DNA of 64,000 nucleotides, taken from contig JADFUC010000870.1 in the NCBI GenBank assembly GCA_019722365.1, positions 124,001 to 188,000 of the forward strand, read 5' to 3'. Every line of letters begins with the position of its first letter. The first letter of the stretch is position 1. This DNA is from Lithospermum erythrorhizon (Eukaryota; Streptophyta; Magnoliopsida; Boraginales; Boraginaceae). A program made the translations under genes and the position numbers. The notes below the pieces were generated by a model that saw only the letters and a program-made list of their open reading frames with translations, made no database searches and had not been told where the DNA came from. Shown here piece by piece: positions 47,746 through 60,780 of this stretch.

Positions 47746-50368
47746 TAGAGTTTATGAATTTTTAAAATTAGTCTTGATTTAAAAATGCTTTGATAATGCT
47801 TAGTTGTGAGTATTATATATAAATTTATATTTGAGATAAAATTAAAGATATTTTAAAAGGTTCAATATTATTTAAAACAACGGTTAGCCTAAAATGGATT
47901 AATAAAATTAAATAATGAAATTAATAAAATAATATTTATTATTTTAAAAAAGTTTCTTAAAAGTTATAATAATAATAAAATATTTATAAAATTTAAAAAA
48001 TAAGTTGTAACATAAGTTGCGAGTTAAAATGCTTATAAAGTCATATAAAATTCAATCGTTATTCAAAATAACTCTTAACTTCAAAACCTACAATAGGTGA
48101 TGTGTCTCGATTAAAACAATAATTTTAAAAATAATAAGAGTAAACAAATAACCCAGAAATAAATAGAACAAATAAATTAGAGTTAAGACCACCTCTTGGA
48201 GTTATATGATTTTAATATTCCATTACATTCTTAAAACTACCATAATTCTCTATTACCTTTCATCTAAATTACATTCGTTTTTTATCCTTCATCTTAAACT
48301 TTAAGAAGACAAAACTTGTTACAAAAACATTTGATTGTCTTTCCAACTAACATGATTTTTTCCACTTATTACGGGTTTCGTAGATAAAAAACACAATTGA
48401 ACAATCATTGGAATGTTGTTTTTTGAGGTTAGACTATTAATGTAGTTTACTTCCTAAAATAATTCTTTACTTATTTTTTATTCTGATAGTCCATTCATAA
48501 CAAAAACAAATATTGAGATGGTTGAAGATTGGTGTTCAATCTAACATTATTTTAAAGAATCTATAAATATGGTCACCATATGAATTTTTGAGAATATATA
48601 TGTAACTACATTCATATATATATATGATTTAATCGTTGAAGATTATTAATTATTTCTTTTCTTTGTATATGTATTTATTTATTTAGTAGCAATAATAATA
48701 TATCTTTTATTTATGTTTAATACTCAATAAGTATGCATTGTGAAATTATTTCTTTAATTTTATTTTAAGATAAATTTGTTTATAATACTCAATAACTAAG
48801 CATTAAGAAAGTGTTTGTAAATGTATGTTAAGACTAATTTTTTATAAATTATGAAATCATAGGATCAAAATTCAAAGATAAAGTTAAAATGAATTAACAA
48901 TATTATTTTACAATATAAATTTAATTATTAGACTCCACAAATATATGAAGCAAAATACAAACTAAAGTTATTACAAGAGTTAATATGAGTTCAATGTTAG
49001 GTTACATTAGTTTTAACTCAAAATAAAAGACATAACTTATGACATTATAAACATTTCTTTTACTTCTTTTTAAATGATATATAATAATTTTCATTGCTTA
49101 ATAATTTTCTCGATCATATAATTGATCCTCTAAAAAGATTGAAAAGATATTTATATGTGACTTATATGTAATATATTCAATTTTTTGTACATGCATGGCA
49201 CACATACTAATGTAAATTATTTTGATTATAAAAATATTAAATTAATAGTTCTTTATGGTGAAAGTAGTCATTATGCTCTATCAGTCCTATAATTGATTAT
49301 CAAAAAATACTAACATAACATTATTTACTTTTATCATAATTCAATTATAATATGACTCACTATTTTCTCAGTTATTAACTTGATAATATTTGATATTGTT
49401 TTATAACTAAAAGACTTATAAAAACCTTTTTTAATTAATTAAAAAAGAAGATATACAATTCTATTTTTATTATGGCCAATTGTCACTTAGCACATACTAG
49501 TAGTTTATTCTCTATTATTGAATTGTGTTTATGTAACAATAACAACCATACTAAACCTTATTGATTAGCCCACCACAAGAACTTGGGTGCTTTCCATTTC
49601 AATAAAAAATGAAGTTTGATTAAAATTAAAAATAATTATTATGTATTTATATTTGCTATATAATATAATTGATATATAAATTATTATATAAGTATTTCCT
49701 TAATTCTATTTTAGGATACAAAATATAAACTATTAAAGAGATAAACAATATTGAAAGTTTTAAATTAAAATTATTACTAAAATATTAATTTCAACTAAAG
49801 GATTCAATTATGTATAGATGCAATTATACATTAAAGTCATCATTTATTTATAGTTAAAAAATTAAAAACATTTTGAGTAAGTCATTCTGACTGATTAAAA
49901 TTAACTAAATGCAGCCTTGGCGTAATATATTAATTTTGATAAAAAAAACTGTCCAAACCGAACCATTTCCTCACATGATTCAGTCAAGAGCAATAACAAC
50001 ATTAGCTACTTCATGATATAGAAGATTTTACTAAATAACATCATGCTATAGAAGTAGTCCATGCAAGCTAAAGGATAGAAAATTGGATGTTTGAAGGATC
50101 TCTGTGTTCTTGAACAAAAGAATCCAGAGATTATATTGCATTCAAAATTTCACTTAGGCACGATAATTATTCGACAGTAAAGGGTATTGTGTGTGTGGGG
50201 GGGGGTGAATGAGACATCTACCCTGAAAATCAGAATTGATCTGTTCCAACAACTCTATAGAAGACCCAATAATCAATATTAACCCCATAAAAAGCTAGAA
50301 AGCTAGTTAGTATGTCAGGTATGAAATTCCATTTATATTAGCTCTAGACGTGTAAGGAAAAATAACTA
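47746..50368. other. Right part of Helitron C and intergenic sequence
   Basis: 47746-48260 continues the AT-rich repeats of Helitron C, including another copy of the TTCAATCGTTATTCAAAATA unit. 48755-49015 is an inverted copy of sequence flanking the nested LTR. 49020-50150 is plain AT-rich DNA. A GTGTGTGTGGGGGGGGG tract lies near 50190. The last few hundred bases probably include the 3' UTR of the DUF707 gene. No genes are seen. Confidence 0.5.
48755..49015 (-). repeat. Inverted copy spanning the empty LTR insertion site
   Basis: Read on the minus strand this segment matches 36035-36190 (AATGTAACCTAACATTGAAC ... GTCTAATAATTAAA ... TTCATTTTAACTTTA) and continues into sequence matching 47755-47840 (AAATTAGTCTT ... 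AATGCTTAGTT ... GAGTATTAT). It therefore represents the locus without the 11.5-kb insertion. Confidence 0.8.
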
Positions 50369-53300
50369 TTAATCTCTTAACTTTAATTTGATATTATTAG
50401 TATCAACTCCAATGGACTTATAATAATCTATTTCTGCGTTATGCATCCTTTCCTGAAACATTCTCCATTCGGATTTACATCTATCTCTCACCTGCAATCA
50501 AGAAGCAATTATCGATTTATCATCCTCATTTTATAGATAGTGCATTGAGTAAAAAAAAAAAGTTTTTTTTTATATAGATAGTGCTATGATCGTACCCTTT
50601 GCCATGCAGTCTTCCCATGCCTTGCTTTCCCCTATATGAACGATACACACACAAAACATTATGAGCTCGTATCATATCATACAATAAGTCGTGGAAATAA
50701 GACGTGTTATGTCAACTGATGATTATTAACCTGGTTTCCAAGCGAAGGAATAGATTGATGGACAATCCACTGAGCATCTACTACTCCGATCTTCTCATGA
50801 GCCGGCTGTGATGGAGAAATACTAATTATAACATGTAAGATCATGATGAAATTGATTATTCAGTTTTCATAAAATTTAGAGATGAAGATTATAGTATACC
50901 TGAACACACTTTTGAAGCGCATAGTCTAGTCCCCAGCCATGGACTAAATCATTCTACAAATATGAACATTGAAGATTTATGAATAAACTGAAGATGAGTA
51001 TATGCAGTTAAAGAAGAAATGGAATTCCCCACCCTCCTGGAGTGAACAAACAATATACAGCAGGATACCTGAATCATATACCACACACAGCGCCATGCAT
51101 TGTTGGAGAAAACTGGAGCCATAATCTCCACAAATCTGGAATAAGAAGGGATTCAGTAATTATGATTCACCTTTAGAAAGTTCAATGCTGGTAGAGGGAA
51201 GATAGCAGTAACATAAAACTATATTGAAAGAGTTGATTCGTACGATGCACATGGAGGTTGATGAGGATCAGAACACCACCCAGGTCTCTCATCTGTTTGT
51301 CTGATTAGGAATTGGCAATGTAAGAACTTTGTAAAACATATTATTGTTAAGATGAAGTTTTAGCATTAATCAATAACTTTTCACTGGCAGAGAAGTCCCA
51401 TTCTCCTTACTTGTGAACTTCTTGTCCATCTCGTTTTTTCGTCATCTGCCAGGTTATTCCTCTGCTTGGGTCCAGAGCAGGCTGTGAAATCTCCAAACCA
51501 TGCTTTTTGATAAGTTTAATATATCTGAAACCAAACAGGTTTAAGGGGGAGTTATTTTTAGTTATTTGTTCCTAATTAACATACAAATGAAGAAAAAATA
51601 GATGCTACATACTCTTCAGCATCAAAATTCTCCAGCCCAAGATCTTCATCCCATATAAAAATGTACTCATATTGAGCAACAATATCAGGATGTAGGAACC
51701 TTTTAGCATACCACCTTCAAAGAGAAATGAGAGTTTATAATGAGCTTAAATACATTAGATAATCTGTTCAAAAGTTATACATGACCGGAAGTTAGGAACA
51801 TCTTCTCACCACTTAGTTTGTTTTGGAACACTTATATGGATAGCACGCTTAGACCAGTCAAGCTCATCCCATTCAGTTGTCCGACCATCATAATGGAATA
51901 GAACGATGGTAAAGTTGTCTGAAAACTAAACCAAGATATACAGACACTTAAGAAAAGGGAAAAAACTCGAGAGCCTCATATGCTACACAAAGAAATGCAC
52001 AGATGTGGACCTTTTCAACTGCTGCCTCAATGTTCTTCTTTTGATCATATCCAACTGTGAATGCAACAAGGTACTTCGGTATGGTTTTAAGGTCCTGAAA
52101 ATTCCAAAGGGTAGTGTCATGTGAAGTCTACCACAATGTCTATCTGCAAGAAAGTTCCAGTCTCTCTCTGAATATTGTCACTAAAACCTAAAAAATTATG
52201 CTATTATGCTCCCCTGATTTTGTTTAACCAGGACCAATGGAGTTACAGAGTTTTATCCACTTCGTGATGTATACAGATAAGCATTTGAAAACATTAACAT
52301 TATACAGACACTGTAAGAGTGTAGTTTAGGGAGAAAATTTTATAGCCAGGGTATATGGGAACGAAATCATATCTATGTACTGATCCAGTTGGATACTTAA
52401 AATATGTAGAGGTTTGACTTCACTCCTATGTCCCCTTTGGCTGCAAGGTTCCTTTTTAAAGAACCTTTTTATACAGACTTAGTTAATTCCACTTAAGAAT
52501 CTGGTCCATATACAAGTAAAAGCTTCTCTGGAGACTAAAAGTGTAACAGGCAGCATATAGGCTACAAATCATAGAACCCAATGGGAAAAATTCGTTGCAT
52601 GCAATACGGATAAAAAAAAAGGTAAATTTGGATGCTTACCTCACTAGCATCACCCGACAATGGGTGAGTAATGAAGTCTGACCTAGGTACAACGATTCCA
52701 GGAGGTAATGTTTCAGCACCTTGAGGATTTGAAGGAACCCACATCTGAAAGAAGATCACGACATGTGATTGTTGTTATGTTCCATTTAAAAAATATATGC
52801 TTGGTAAATCGTAAGTGATTGTAACAATAATGTAACACTGTGGACTGTAGATTGTGGAGTGACAACCATTTTCCAAATTCAAATATTTGTTGGACTAATG
52901 AGACTATGAGTTCTTTGAGCAGGCATTTGAAAAATAAGGCAACTGGAATTTCAAAACCACTTGTTATCTGAGCACAGGTGATGTGTCTGAATCATCAATT
53001 TTTCATCTTGGTGGACAGGTTCTATTTAAGTATAAGAAAGAAGAACTTTTTATGGAAATTTCTTGATAGAGGTAGGAATGGTTTTATTTTATGAAAGTAA
53101 TAGAGATAGTGAATTAGCTCAAGAATGTAGGTAACTAATTAGAAGCCTTTCTCCATAGGGGAAGCTGTTTCTTTAACGCCCTTCAACAATTGCAGAATTC
53201 AGAAATTAAAACTACTCCTACGCGCTTTGTCACTGTTAAGGTTGCTGATTGATAATACAAGTCTCAAGCCCTTTATGTTGTGTAAAGGTGATATTAAAAT

Positions 53301-53699
53301 ACAACTGCGCATTGATGCTAGACAAAGTGTGCTCCTAAACATTTGATCTTGAATTCTACCAATAAAGAAGAGACTTATACCTTTGGTCGATCCTTCATAG
53401 GTTGATTTACTGTTCTATTGTCACTACTCTCTAACGAAGAAGGGGCAAGGCTAACAGGTTCTGGATCCAAGATTTCTGGATCTGAACGTAAAATACTGGT
53501 CGAGACATTTATCTGCCAGAAATGCAACAGAATTTATATAAGCCATATATGAGCCTATGCAAATCCGAAAGTAAGAAAACTATTTAGGTACCTTGGTTAA
53601 GGAAGGTATTGGAAATGAAGCTCCTATCAAGAAGCCAAATGCAACTCCAGTTAAAACTGTAGCAATGAGCTTCATGTCTTCAATAGACTTTTTAGCCAT
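50369..53699 (-). CDS. DUF707 protein (annotated 'lysine ketoglutarate reductase trans-splicing-like')
   Basis: Thirteen coding exons with GT-AG introns: 53592-53699, 53381-53512, 52640-52744, 52011-52094, 51810-51925, 51613-51714, 51411-51524, 51244-51300, 51069-51135, 50900-50953, 50731-50805, 50596-50631, 50369-50491. They total 390 residues with all phases consistent. A membrane segment at about residues 10-30 (LIATVLTGVAFGFLIGASFP) suggests a type II membrane protein. The lumenal part carries the family blocks LVAFTVGYDQKKNI, FTIVLFHYDGRTTEWDELDW, WWYAKRFLHPDI, IFIWDEDLG, PGWCSDPHQPPC and NDLVHGWGLDYAL. WDED resembles the acidic metal site of glycosyltransferases, but no activity is established; the 'trans-splicing' name is a legacy label. 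The last exon ends NNIKLKLRD. At1g67850 is, from memory, the Arabidopsis counterpart. The exon 4 donor is the weak AAG|GTCCAC. Confidence 0.92.
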
Positions 53700-54744
53700 T
53701 GATCTATAGAAATGAAGTTAAACAGTGAAGTTATTAGATGCTCCAGAGATTACCAACATATATAGTCATGACTAGATTCTATAAACCTGCGCCATGGAAT
53801 CACCATTTTATGCACAATTTGTAAATGTTGATTCGCAGCTTAAGCAGCTGATCCAATCCCAGATTAGCCAGTGTATTCGAGAAACCAGGAAGTCAGAACC
53901 TATAGGCATCAAAAACAAAATTTCGTTAGCATCCCAACACCCAAGTATCCAAACTTCGAACAATAGTGACAGATTAAACGATACATGCATCACAGAGGAC
54001 TACTAAGTACTAACTAGTGAAGAACTATATATGGCTAACAATGGAAATACAGTTTATGATTCTCTGTTTTCACAAATTACAAATATTATCTTCACAACTA
54101 TAAACCAATCTTCAACCACCCCTCCGCTAATAATTCACTTATCAAACGAAATCAATCTTAACAGCTGAATTAGAACGAAGTGATCACGAATCACTAGCTA
54201 TCACCCTCCAACTAATAAAGATACTTATTTCGGATAATAATACACATATATAACCAATTGAACAATTATGAGCTTCCACATTTAACACTTACCATATGAA
54301 AAATTTAGCACAATCTCAATTCTATCTCAAATGCGATTCCTCCAATAGAAATCACAATCTCAAAAACCAGTACACAACATTATACTCCCTTAAGGCCTAA
54401 AACCTTAAAATTTGAACAAAAAAATCAAATCTTTTTAATCAATTATAAAAGTAGACCAACCCATCATGAATATACAGTACATAACAAACATAGCTCATAA
54501 AAAAACACTATAAAATTTAAAACAAACCCTTTTGATCTTACGTTATTTGATCACCAACTAACATAAATCCCTCAACTTTTGATAAAAAAACAACAGTTAC
54601 AACATTAAAATTCAATATACAAAACATGGGCACAAACAAACTTATCATACCACATATAATATGATTACTGATTTCTATACACCCTCATTACACCAATTCT
54701 TGATATATGTATTCATACATATATAAAGGACAAAAGGGTACCTA

Positions 54745-54970
54745 AAATTCAGTAAAAAACACAAAAAAATACTAAAAATCACAAGAAAAAATGGTGAAAA
54801 TCACAAGAAAAATGCTTTCCAACGTTTAATAAAATTGAGGTGAGGAAAGAATGAGTTTGAGGAGGTTTAAGGTTGCTGTAATATGCGAAAAGAATGGTAA
54901 GAATCTGTTAGTGTAAGGAAATTGTGAGGTTTGAAGCAAAAAGATTGTGAGGGGGAAAAGTTGCAGAGGA
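54745..54970 (-). other. Probable 5' non-coding exon of the DUF707 gene
   Basis: On the minus strand this is a pyrimidine-rich, leader-like stretch ending ACTGAATTTTAG|GTACCC, a possible donor near 54742. A clear acceptor (TTTCTATAG) precedes the start codon at 53699. A leader intron of about 1 kb is inferred. Confidence 0.4.
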
Positions 54971-57900
54971 GCACTACTTTTTTCCTATATTTTGTACGTG
55001 CCTATATTGTAATTTATTTAATCTAATGTATTTGGAGGTTGGAGAAATTAATTACGTATTGTTAAGATCATGTTATATTTATATTTTTAGTTGTGATTTA
55101 TTTACATTAGTGTATTTAGAGGTTGGAGAAATTAATTATATACCATTAAGATTATACTATAATTATATTTTTTTGTTGTGATATTAGTTATATGTATTAA
55201 TGTTGGTCATATATGTTTAGGATTATTTAGGATTATTTATTAAGTTTTATGTAACAGTTTTTATTATATTTATTTAAGAATATGAGATATATATTATTTT
55301 AGTTATAATAAATTCGAAATTTATAAATAATACATGTGTTGTATATACTTTTATTTTAGTACTCAATATTATAGAAAGTGTTATATGGAATATAATACTC
55401 TGTATAATATAATACGGAGTATAATATTCGGAGTCGTATGTGTAGTCATAATCGAAAGTTATACAAACGAATAAACTTTGTTACACAATTCGAATAGAAA
55501 GCAAAATTGCAAAAAGGTTGAAAGCCTAGTTGTTACATCTTTATGCGATTTAAAAGAATATGGAATGTCTCTCCACTTTTGATCTCCATATGCTTTCTGG
55601 TTTTGGATACTCAATATAATTGGTATTGGTTAGAATATCACTGATTGATTACCAATATTTATTTATGTTATTATTTGGTCGCTTATATCAAGATTAATAT
55701 TTTAAATCATATTGTTTATATTACAATAGACATCAGGTGCATTTAAATTATAGGTTACAAAATACTTTCATGTGTGTAACATTTACTCAAAGTTTTATAA
55801 CTTAAATATAAGTCATATAGACATTGATTATATATATTAAATATGAGGTTGCTCTTTAAGAAGTTATATTAGTGTAACCGTTTATTGCTTTGACAACCTC
55901 AATTTTAATTCAGTTAAAAAGGTTTATTACAATTTCAAATATTAAATTTTGACCTTAAATTAATCTTGTCTTAATATTTTAATTATTATGTGCAACATGA
56001 TAACATATAAAGTATGATGCATATATCTAATTTCATTAATCTTTTGATATAAATACAAAAGTAAATTAATGACTTATAGCTTTGTTGAATAAAAATCTTA
56101 AATTGAAATTGAAATGGGGGGAGTCTAATTTATTTTCTAAATGTAATAAGAGAATATTTCAGTAAGAAGATAAATTCCAGTTTCATTATTCTTTTAGAAA
56201 TTTAAATGGCCTTTTCTATTATGGGCTCTTATGATAGATGGTAAAAAATTAGTTTGTAAATAAATTAATAAAACACAAACTGGCTCGCCGTAGAAAATCA
56301 CATTTAACAACATATATATATAATAGTGGAGGAGCTATGGCCCCGTCCCGAACTTTTAAAATATTTATTTTACCTTTAAATTTTAGAAAAATGATATATT
56401 CATGATATATTTTTCCTTAAAATTTTGTAGTGCTATTATTAGCCTCTCATTTCTATTTTTTCTCCTTAATTAAGAGCAACATATTTTTTATATTTGTGGC
56501 TGAAATCTATAATTTATTTGATTCCCCTATATATATCCAAATTTAGAGTATACTCTTCTATCAAATATTTTTTATTAGGGAACATTATTATATAAAAAAA
56601 ACTTGATATTAGGGCAATGTTGTGTTGTGTTGTACAATGGAACGAAATAAATTCTGAAAATCAAAAAGAAACCTTTAACACATTGTTGAAACCTCCCTAT
56701 AGTATAGAAGAGATAGAACCTGACCTATTGAGATATATAACCATGAATAACTTCATACTCCCTGTGATCAGTCAGCATAAATATTTTTTTCACAAGACAC
56801 AATTAAGAAATGGAAATTAAGATACTCGCTCGCGGAAGACATAATAAATATCTAGAATACTAATAGATACCAACAACCTCGTCTTTTCACGCAGTATAGG
56901 TTCAACTTTCGTAAGGAGCGAATATTGTGTTGAAGTGGTTAAAAGGAGAATTCTAGTCCCCAATCAATTGAGGTACATGTACATCCCACGATTAACTCCT
57001 ATGTAATATCACAGAGTAGGGACCTCGAGATCTGTTAATGTGACAATGTGACGATTTTATACTTTTAATAAATGGAAATTAAGATGAAATGAAATACGGA
57101 GTAGTAATTGTAATATATAGATTATCACTTAGATTTATATTTTTAACTACCCTTGTATCTCTAGCCCTTAGGGCCAAACATATCACAGTTTAGAGGCATT
57201 ATACACTCCTAACGTAGCAAGAACAAATCCAATAGTATAAAATAAAGCACCACTCATTGTCAATCATTAATGACTTAATGGTGCATGTTTATTTTCCCAT
57301 GAACGAAATTGCTTTTTTCTCAACTATTAGGAGTTTAATGCTCTTAACTGGAAGGATTTTCTTTCTTTTGTAATTTCATCACCTTAATAATATGGAAAGC
57401 GATCGATCAAATTAATCTAGTGACCAACAGATTATGTACTGATGTAGATTGGTAAACCATCAAAATATGTGTTTATTAGATATGGGTTATCTTCAAGTCC
57501 ATGGACTCCAAATCTTCTAATAGTGCCCACAAGATTTACAGAATTTAGCCTTGTTGGTCCTTCCAGCTATAAGTTTCCATCTCACTTTTCCTTAAAATCA
57601 ATACTTACGAGTTGTTTTTTTTTTTTCAAAAGGAAAAATATTTTATAAGACCCTCTGTGAATCGAACTCAAGACTTCTTATATGGAGACTTGAGATAATA
57701 ACCATTAGGCTAGAAGTCTTGATTTGATAAATACTTACGAGTTATTAACAGTCTAATCAAAGCATATACACTATGTCTATATGTAATAAGTTACATTTGT
57801 ATCTTTTTCTTCTTTTTTGGATAATTTAGGTTTTATAGGGGACACCTAAAGGAAAAAGTGTACCAATAACAGAACTACCATCAAGATCTTGCATTTTTGC

Positions 57901-58860
57901 TTGACTTCATAATATCAAAAACTGTATGAATAGTATATATTTCAAGTCATTCTGATGATATTTCGAAAGGACTTGTATAGTTATATTACTTATATCTAGC
58001 AAAAATACCTGGGTATCTGACACTGCAAATATACATGTAAGCAAACTGCTCCCTCCATGTAATTTTCCGATTCAAAGTGGATTATGTGATTCAGAATAAT
58101 ATTATTTGATTACTACTATTCATAACCACACACGCATCTTGTTACAAGAAATTCAACTCATAAAACTCAAAGGTTAAAGCGTCTTGTGCAGAAACAGTAT
58201 GTGATGGGATGGCGAGTAGATGAGGACCAAGCGTCTTTAAAAATGGTTGGCGTGGTTTGTGAGTCATGTCCCGTCAAATTTGATAACGTACCGACCTTAG
58301 GGTTCTAGGCGTTACACTCCATTTTGTAGGTGCCTTCTAATTTGAAGATTGACTTTCCTATGTTAGACTTCAAATATTTGTATATGTTATATAATATTCA
58401 GTGAAAAATATATCAAAAGATGTAATCTTTAACATACTTTATTATTAGGATAATTTCAGTTAAATTAAAATTATGCCCAAATCAAATAAGCTCCCATAGA
58501 GTTTGGTATTTTTTATGTTGAAATCAAAGCCCAGACAATTTTTTAGGAACATAAGCAGTACACGTTTGGATCAATTTCAAAACAACCACTGTAACATGAG
58601 TAGGATTACCTACTATCCCATTCTTCATACTATGTTTAGAGGAACCTTTTCAGAGATATTAAAGTATGTTAGTGTACGTAGTAAAATGTAACTAGTTAAC
58701 AATGAAAGCATGATCAAATCATGTGACTATATATGCGATCTTAGAATGACTATATATATTATGTGATCTTGTAAATATGGCATTGAGGTTACATCTATAG
58801 TACATAACTATATATGCGATATTAGAATGACTTATTTAAGATCGTAGAATTTATATTTAT
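54971..58860. other. Intergenic AT-rich sequence upstream of the DUF707 gene
   Basis: No gene or RNA gene recognised. TATAATATAATACGGAGTATAATATTCGGAGT near 55400-55432 is a small palindrome-like motif, and GAAATACGGAGTAG near 57092 repeats it. Segment 56935-57000 resembles 18800-18870. Segment 57640-57720 has the look of a degraded transposon end. Confidence 0.4.
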
Positions 58861-60309
58861 ATCTATATTTATATACTTTTTAAATGTGTGAATGTGGTTA
58901 GGTGTTTCTTCTATTTTTGTTGGAATTCAGTACCTCGCATGAAACTAATTAAAGTATATATTAATGTAATAACCGTTCCGTGCCCAAAATTCTTTGTAAT
59001 AGTATACTAGTTGCTCGGTGGGGTATTTCGAGGACAAATCAGAACTTTCGAAGTGGAATAGTTGAAATGCAACGAATCGGTCGGTTGGTAGTACATTTCG
59101 GTAATTAAAATTTAAAATTTGTAATCGAATGAAGCCAATGATATTGGTTAAGGTAGTAATATAATTTGAGGATAAGAAATGTTGATGTTTGGAAGTTGGT
59201 TGTTGAGATAAAAAAGTTAAAAAGCGAGAGGTATCGATCGAGATTAAAATGTTGGGGTTTTTACCGGTTGGACTATTGGGCCCCAACCCACTTATATCCA
59301 CCGAAATAAGCCCAACACCAATATTTCCTTCTTCCCACTCTCTGGCGTCCCGGCAGCGTGACTCTCCCTTTTATTTTTTTTTCTTGGTTCTCTTAATGCT
59401 GAAACTTTGGACCTCAAACTTTTTTTGGAAACTTCCCATCATAAAATCTCTTTTGTTTCAAGGTAAAAAAGTCCGATCTTGTTGAATATTTGTGGAGTTC
59501 GCCCGAGTTGACTTTCGTTGACTTTTTTGTATTTGAATTTATTATGTCGATTCTTGGGTTCAGTGAATTATTCTTGAGTTGAAATTACGTGTTTGGTATT
59601 ATTGGAATTTCGGACGTTTTTAGGGCCGTTGACTTTTGGAATTTTGGGTTGACTTGGGTTTATGAAATATTATTGAATATAATTAGTATCTGGGCTTAGA
59701 TTATAGTATAGGAGATGATAATAATCGATATTTGGGGTAGAAAGTGTTGTTATAGTGGAATTTGACTTCGAGTTGATTTTGGGTTGACTTTTTCTAAAAG
59801 TTGTTAAGAATGTTATTGGACCTTTATTGTGATTATTTTGAGGTGGAAATTATGATTTATAAGTTGTTGGAGGAATATATATTGAAATTAATTTTATTAG
59901 ATTTGAAGTTGGGATTTGAGGTTGTTAGAAATGGGTTTGATTAGTTGGAAAAGTTGATATATTGGGTTGATTGAGAAATTGAAGTTGAAAATGTTGAAAT
60001 GCTTTGGTTAAGGTGATCGGCCGATTATGGGATTTAGTGGGAGTAGTTGAAATGCGTCATTTAATTGTCATTGAAAGCGTAATTAGCCATCATACTTAAA
60101 TTATAATTTGTTGAAAAGTGAGGTGAATTAAGATAAGAGTTAAAATTGTTGCGAGTAGTAATTGTAATTTCGGTGTTTTGATTAGGCGGAGCGTGGGAAA
60201 GAGCACTTGGATGGAATTAGACGGAGCCGTTCTTATTCTTAACCAAGGTGAAATCTTATCATGGGTGCTGCTATGTACTTACTTTAAATTGTGTGGACAA
60301 TCATTGTGG

Positions 60310-60418
60310 GTATGATTATGTAGAGAATGGTATACATGTCATTGTGGTATGATTATGTGAGAATGGTATACATGTCATTGTGGTATGATTATGTGAGAAT
60401 GGTATACATGTAATTGTT
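60310..60418 (+). repeat. Three-copy 36-bp tandem repeat in the LTR
   Basis: GTATGATTATGTGAGAATGG plus TATACATGTCATTGTG, starting at 60310, 60347 and 60383, with a partial fourth at 60419. Diverged two-copy versions lie at 38288-38375 and 44530-44605 in the other LTRs. Confidence 0.9.
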
Positions 60419-60780
60419 GTATGATTATGTGTGATGCATTTGGTAATGAGCCATGTTATGATTATGCGTTATTATTTACGTAGCGTTGAATTTAGCGGGG
60501 TAAGTAATAGGCAGACTTGACTTATATTCGTGCAATGGCCTTGTCGGCATTTCGATTTACGTGGCTGTGGGGTTGTGATTGATTTATGATTGTGAGATGT
60601 TTTAATTTGTGTTCTTTGATATTGTTTGAGTAGAGTAGTTGGTTGTTGGGAGGTGTTGGTTGGAGTTATGCGTGACTTTGAGGTGACTTGAGTATTAGAA
60701 CATGACCACATAGGTGCCCCAGGATGATTAGGGGGTTAGGTGACTCTAAGCTTCCTTACTTGAGGATATGTGTTATTTGT

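Noticed and set aside
49470..49500. CTAGT as the 3' end of Helitron C
   Set aside because: No hairpin lies in the preceding 20-30 bp and the sequence before it does not resemble the ends of A or B.
56617..56820. 67-codon plus-strand open frame in AT-rich DNA
   Set aside because: No conserved motif, no promoter context and composition like the surrounding intergenic sequence.
57640..57720. tRNA-like GTGAATCGAACTCAAGAC segment
   Set aside because: No cloverleaf, acceptor stem or A box can be drawn. It fits degraded transposon sequence better.
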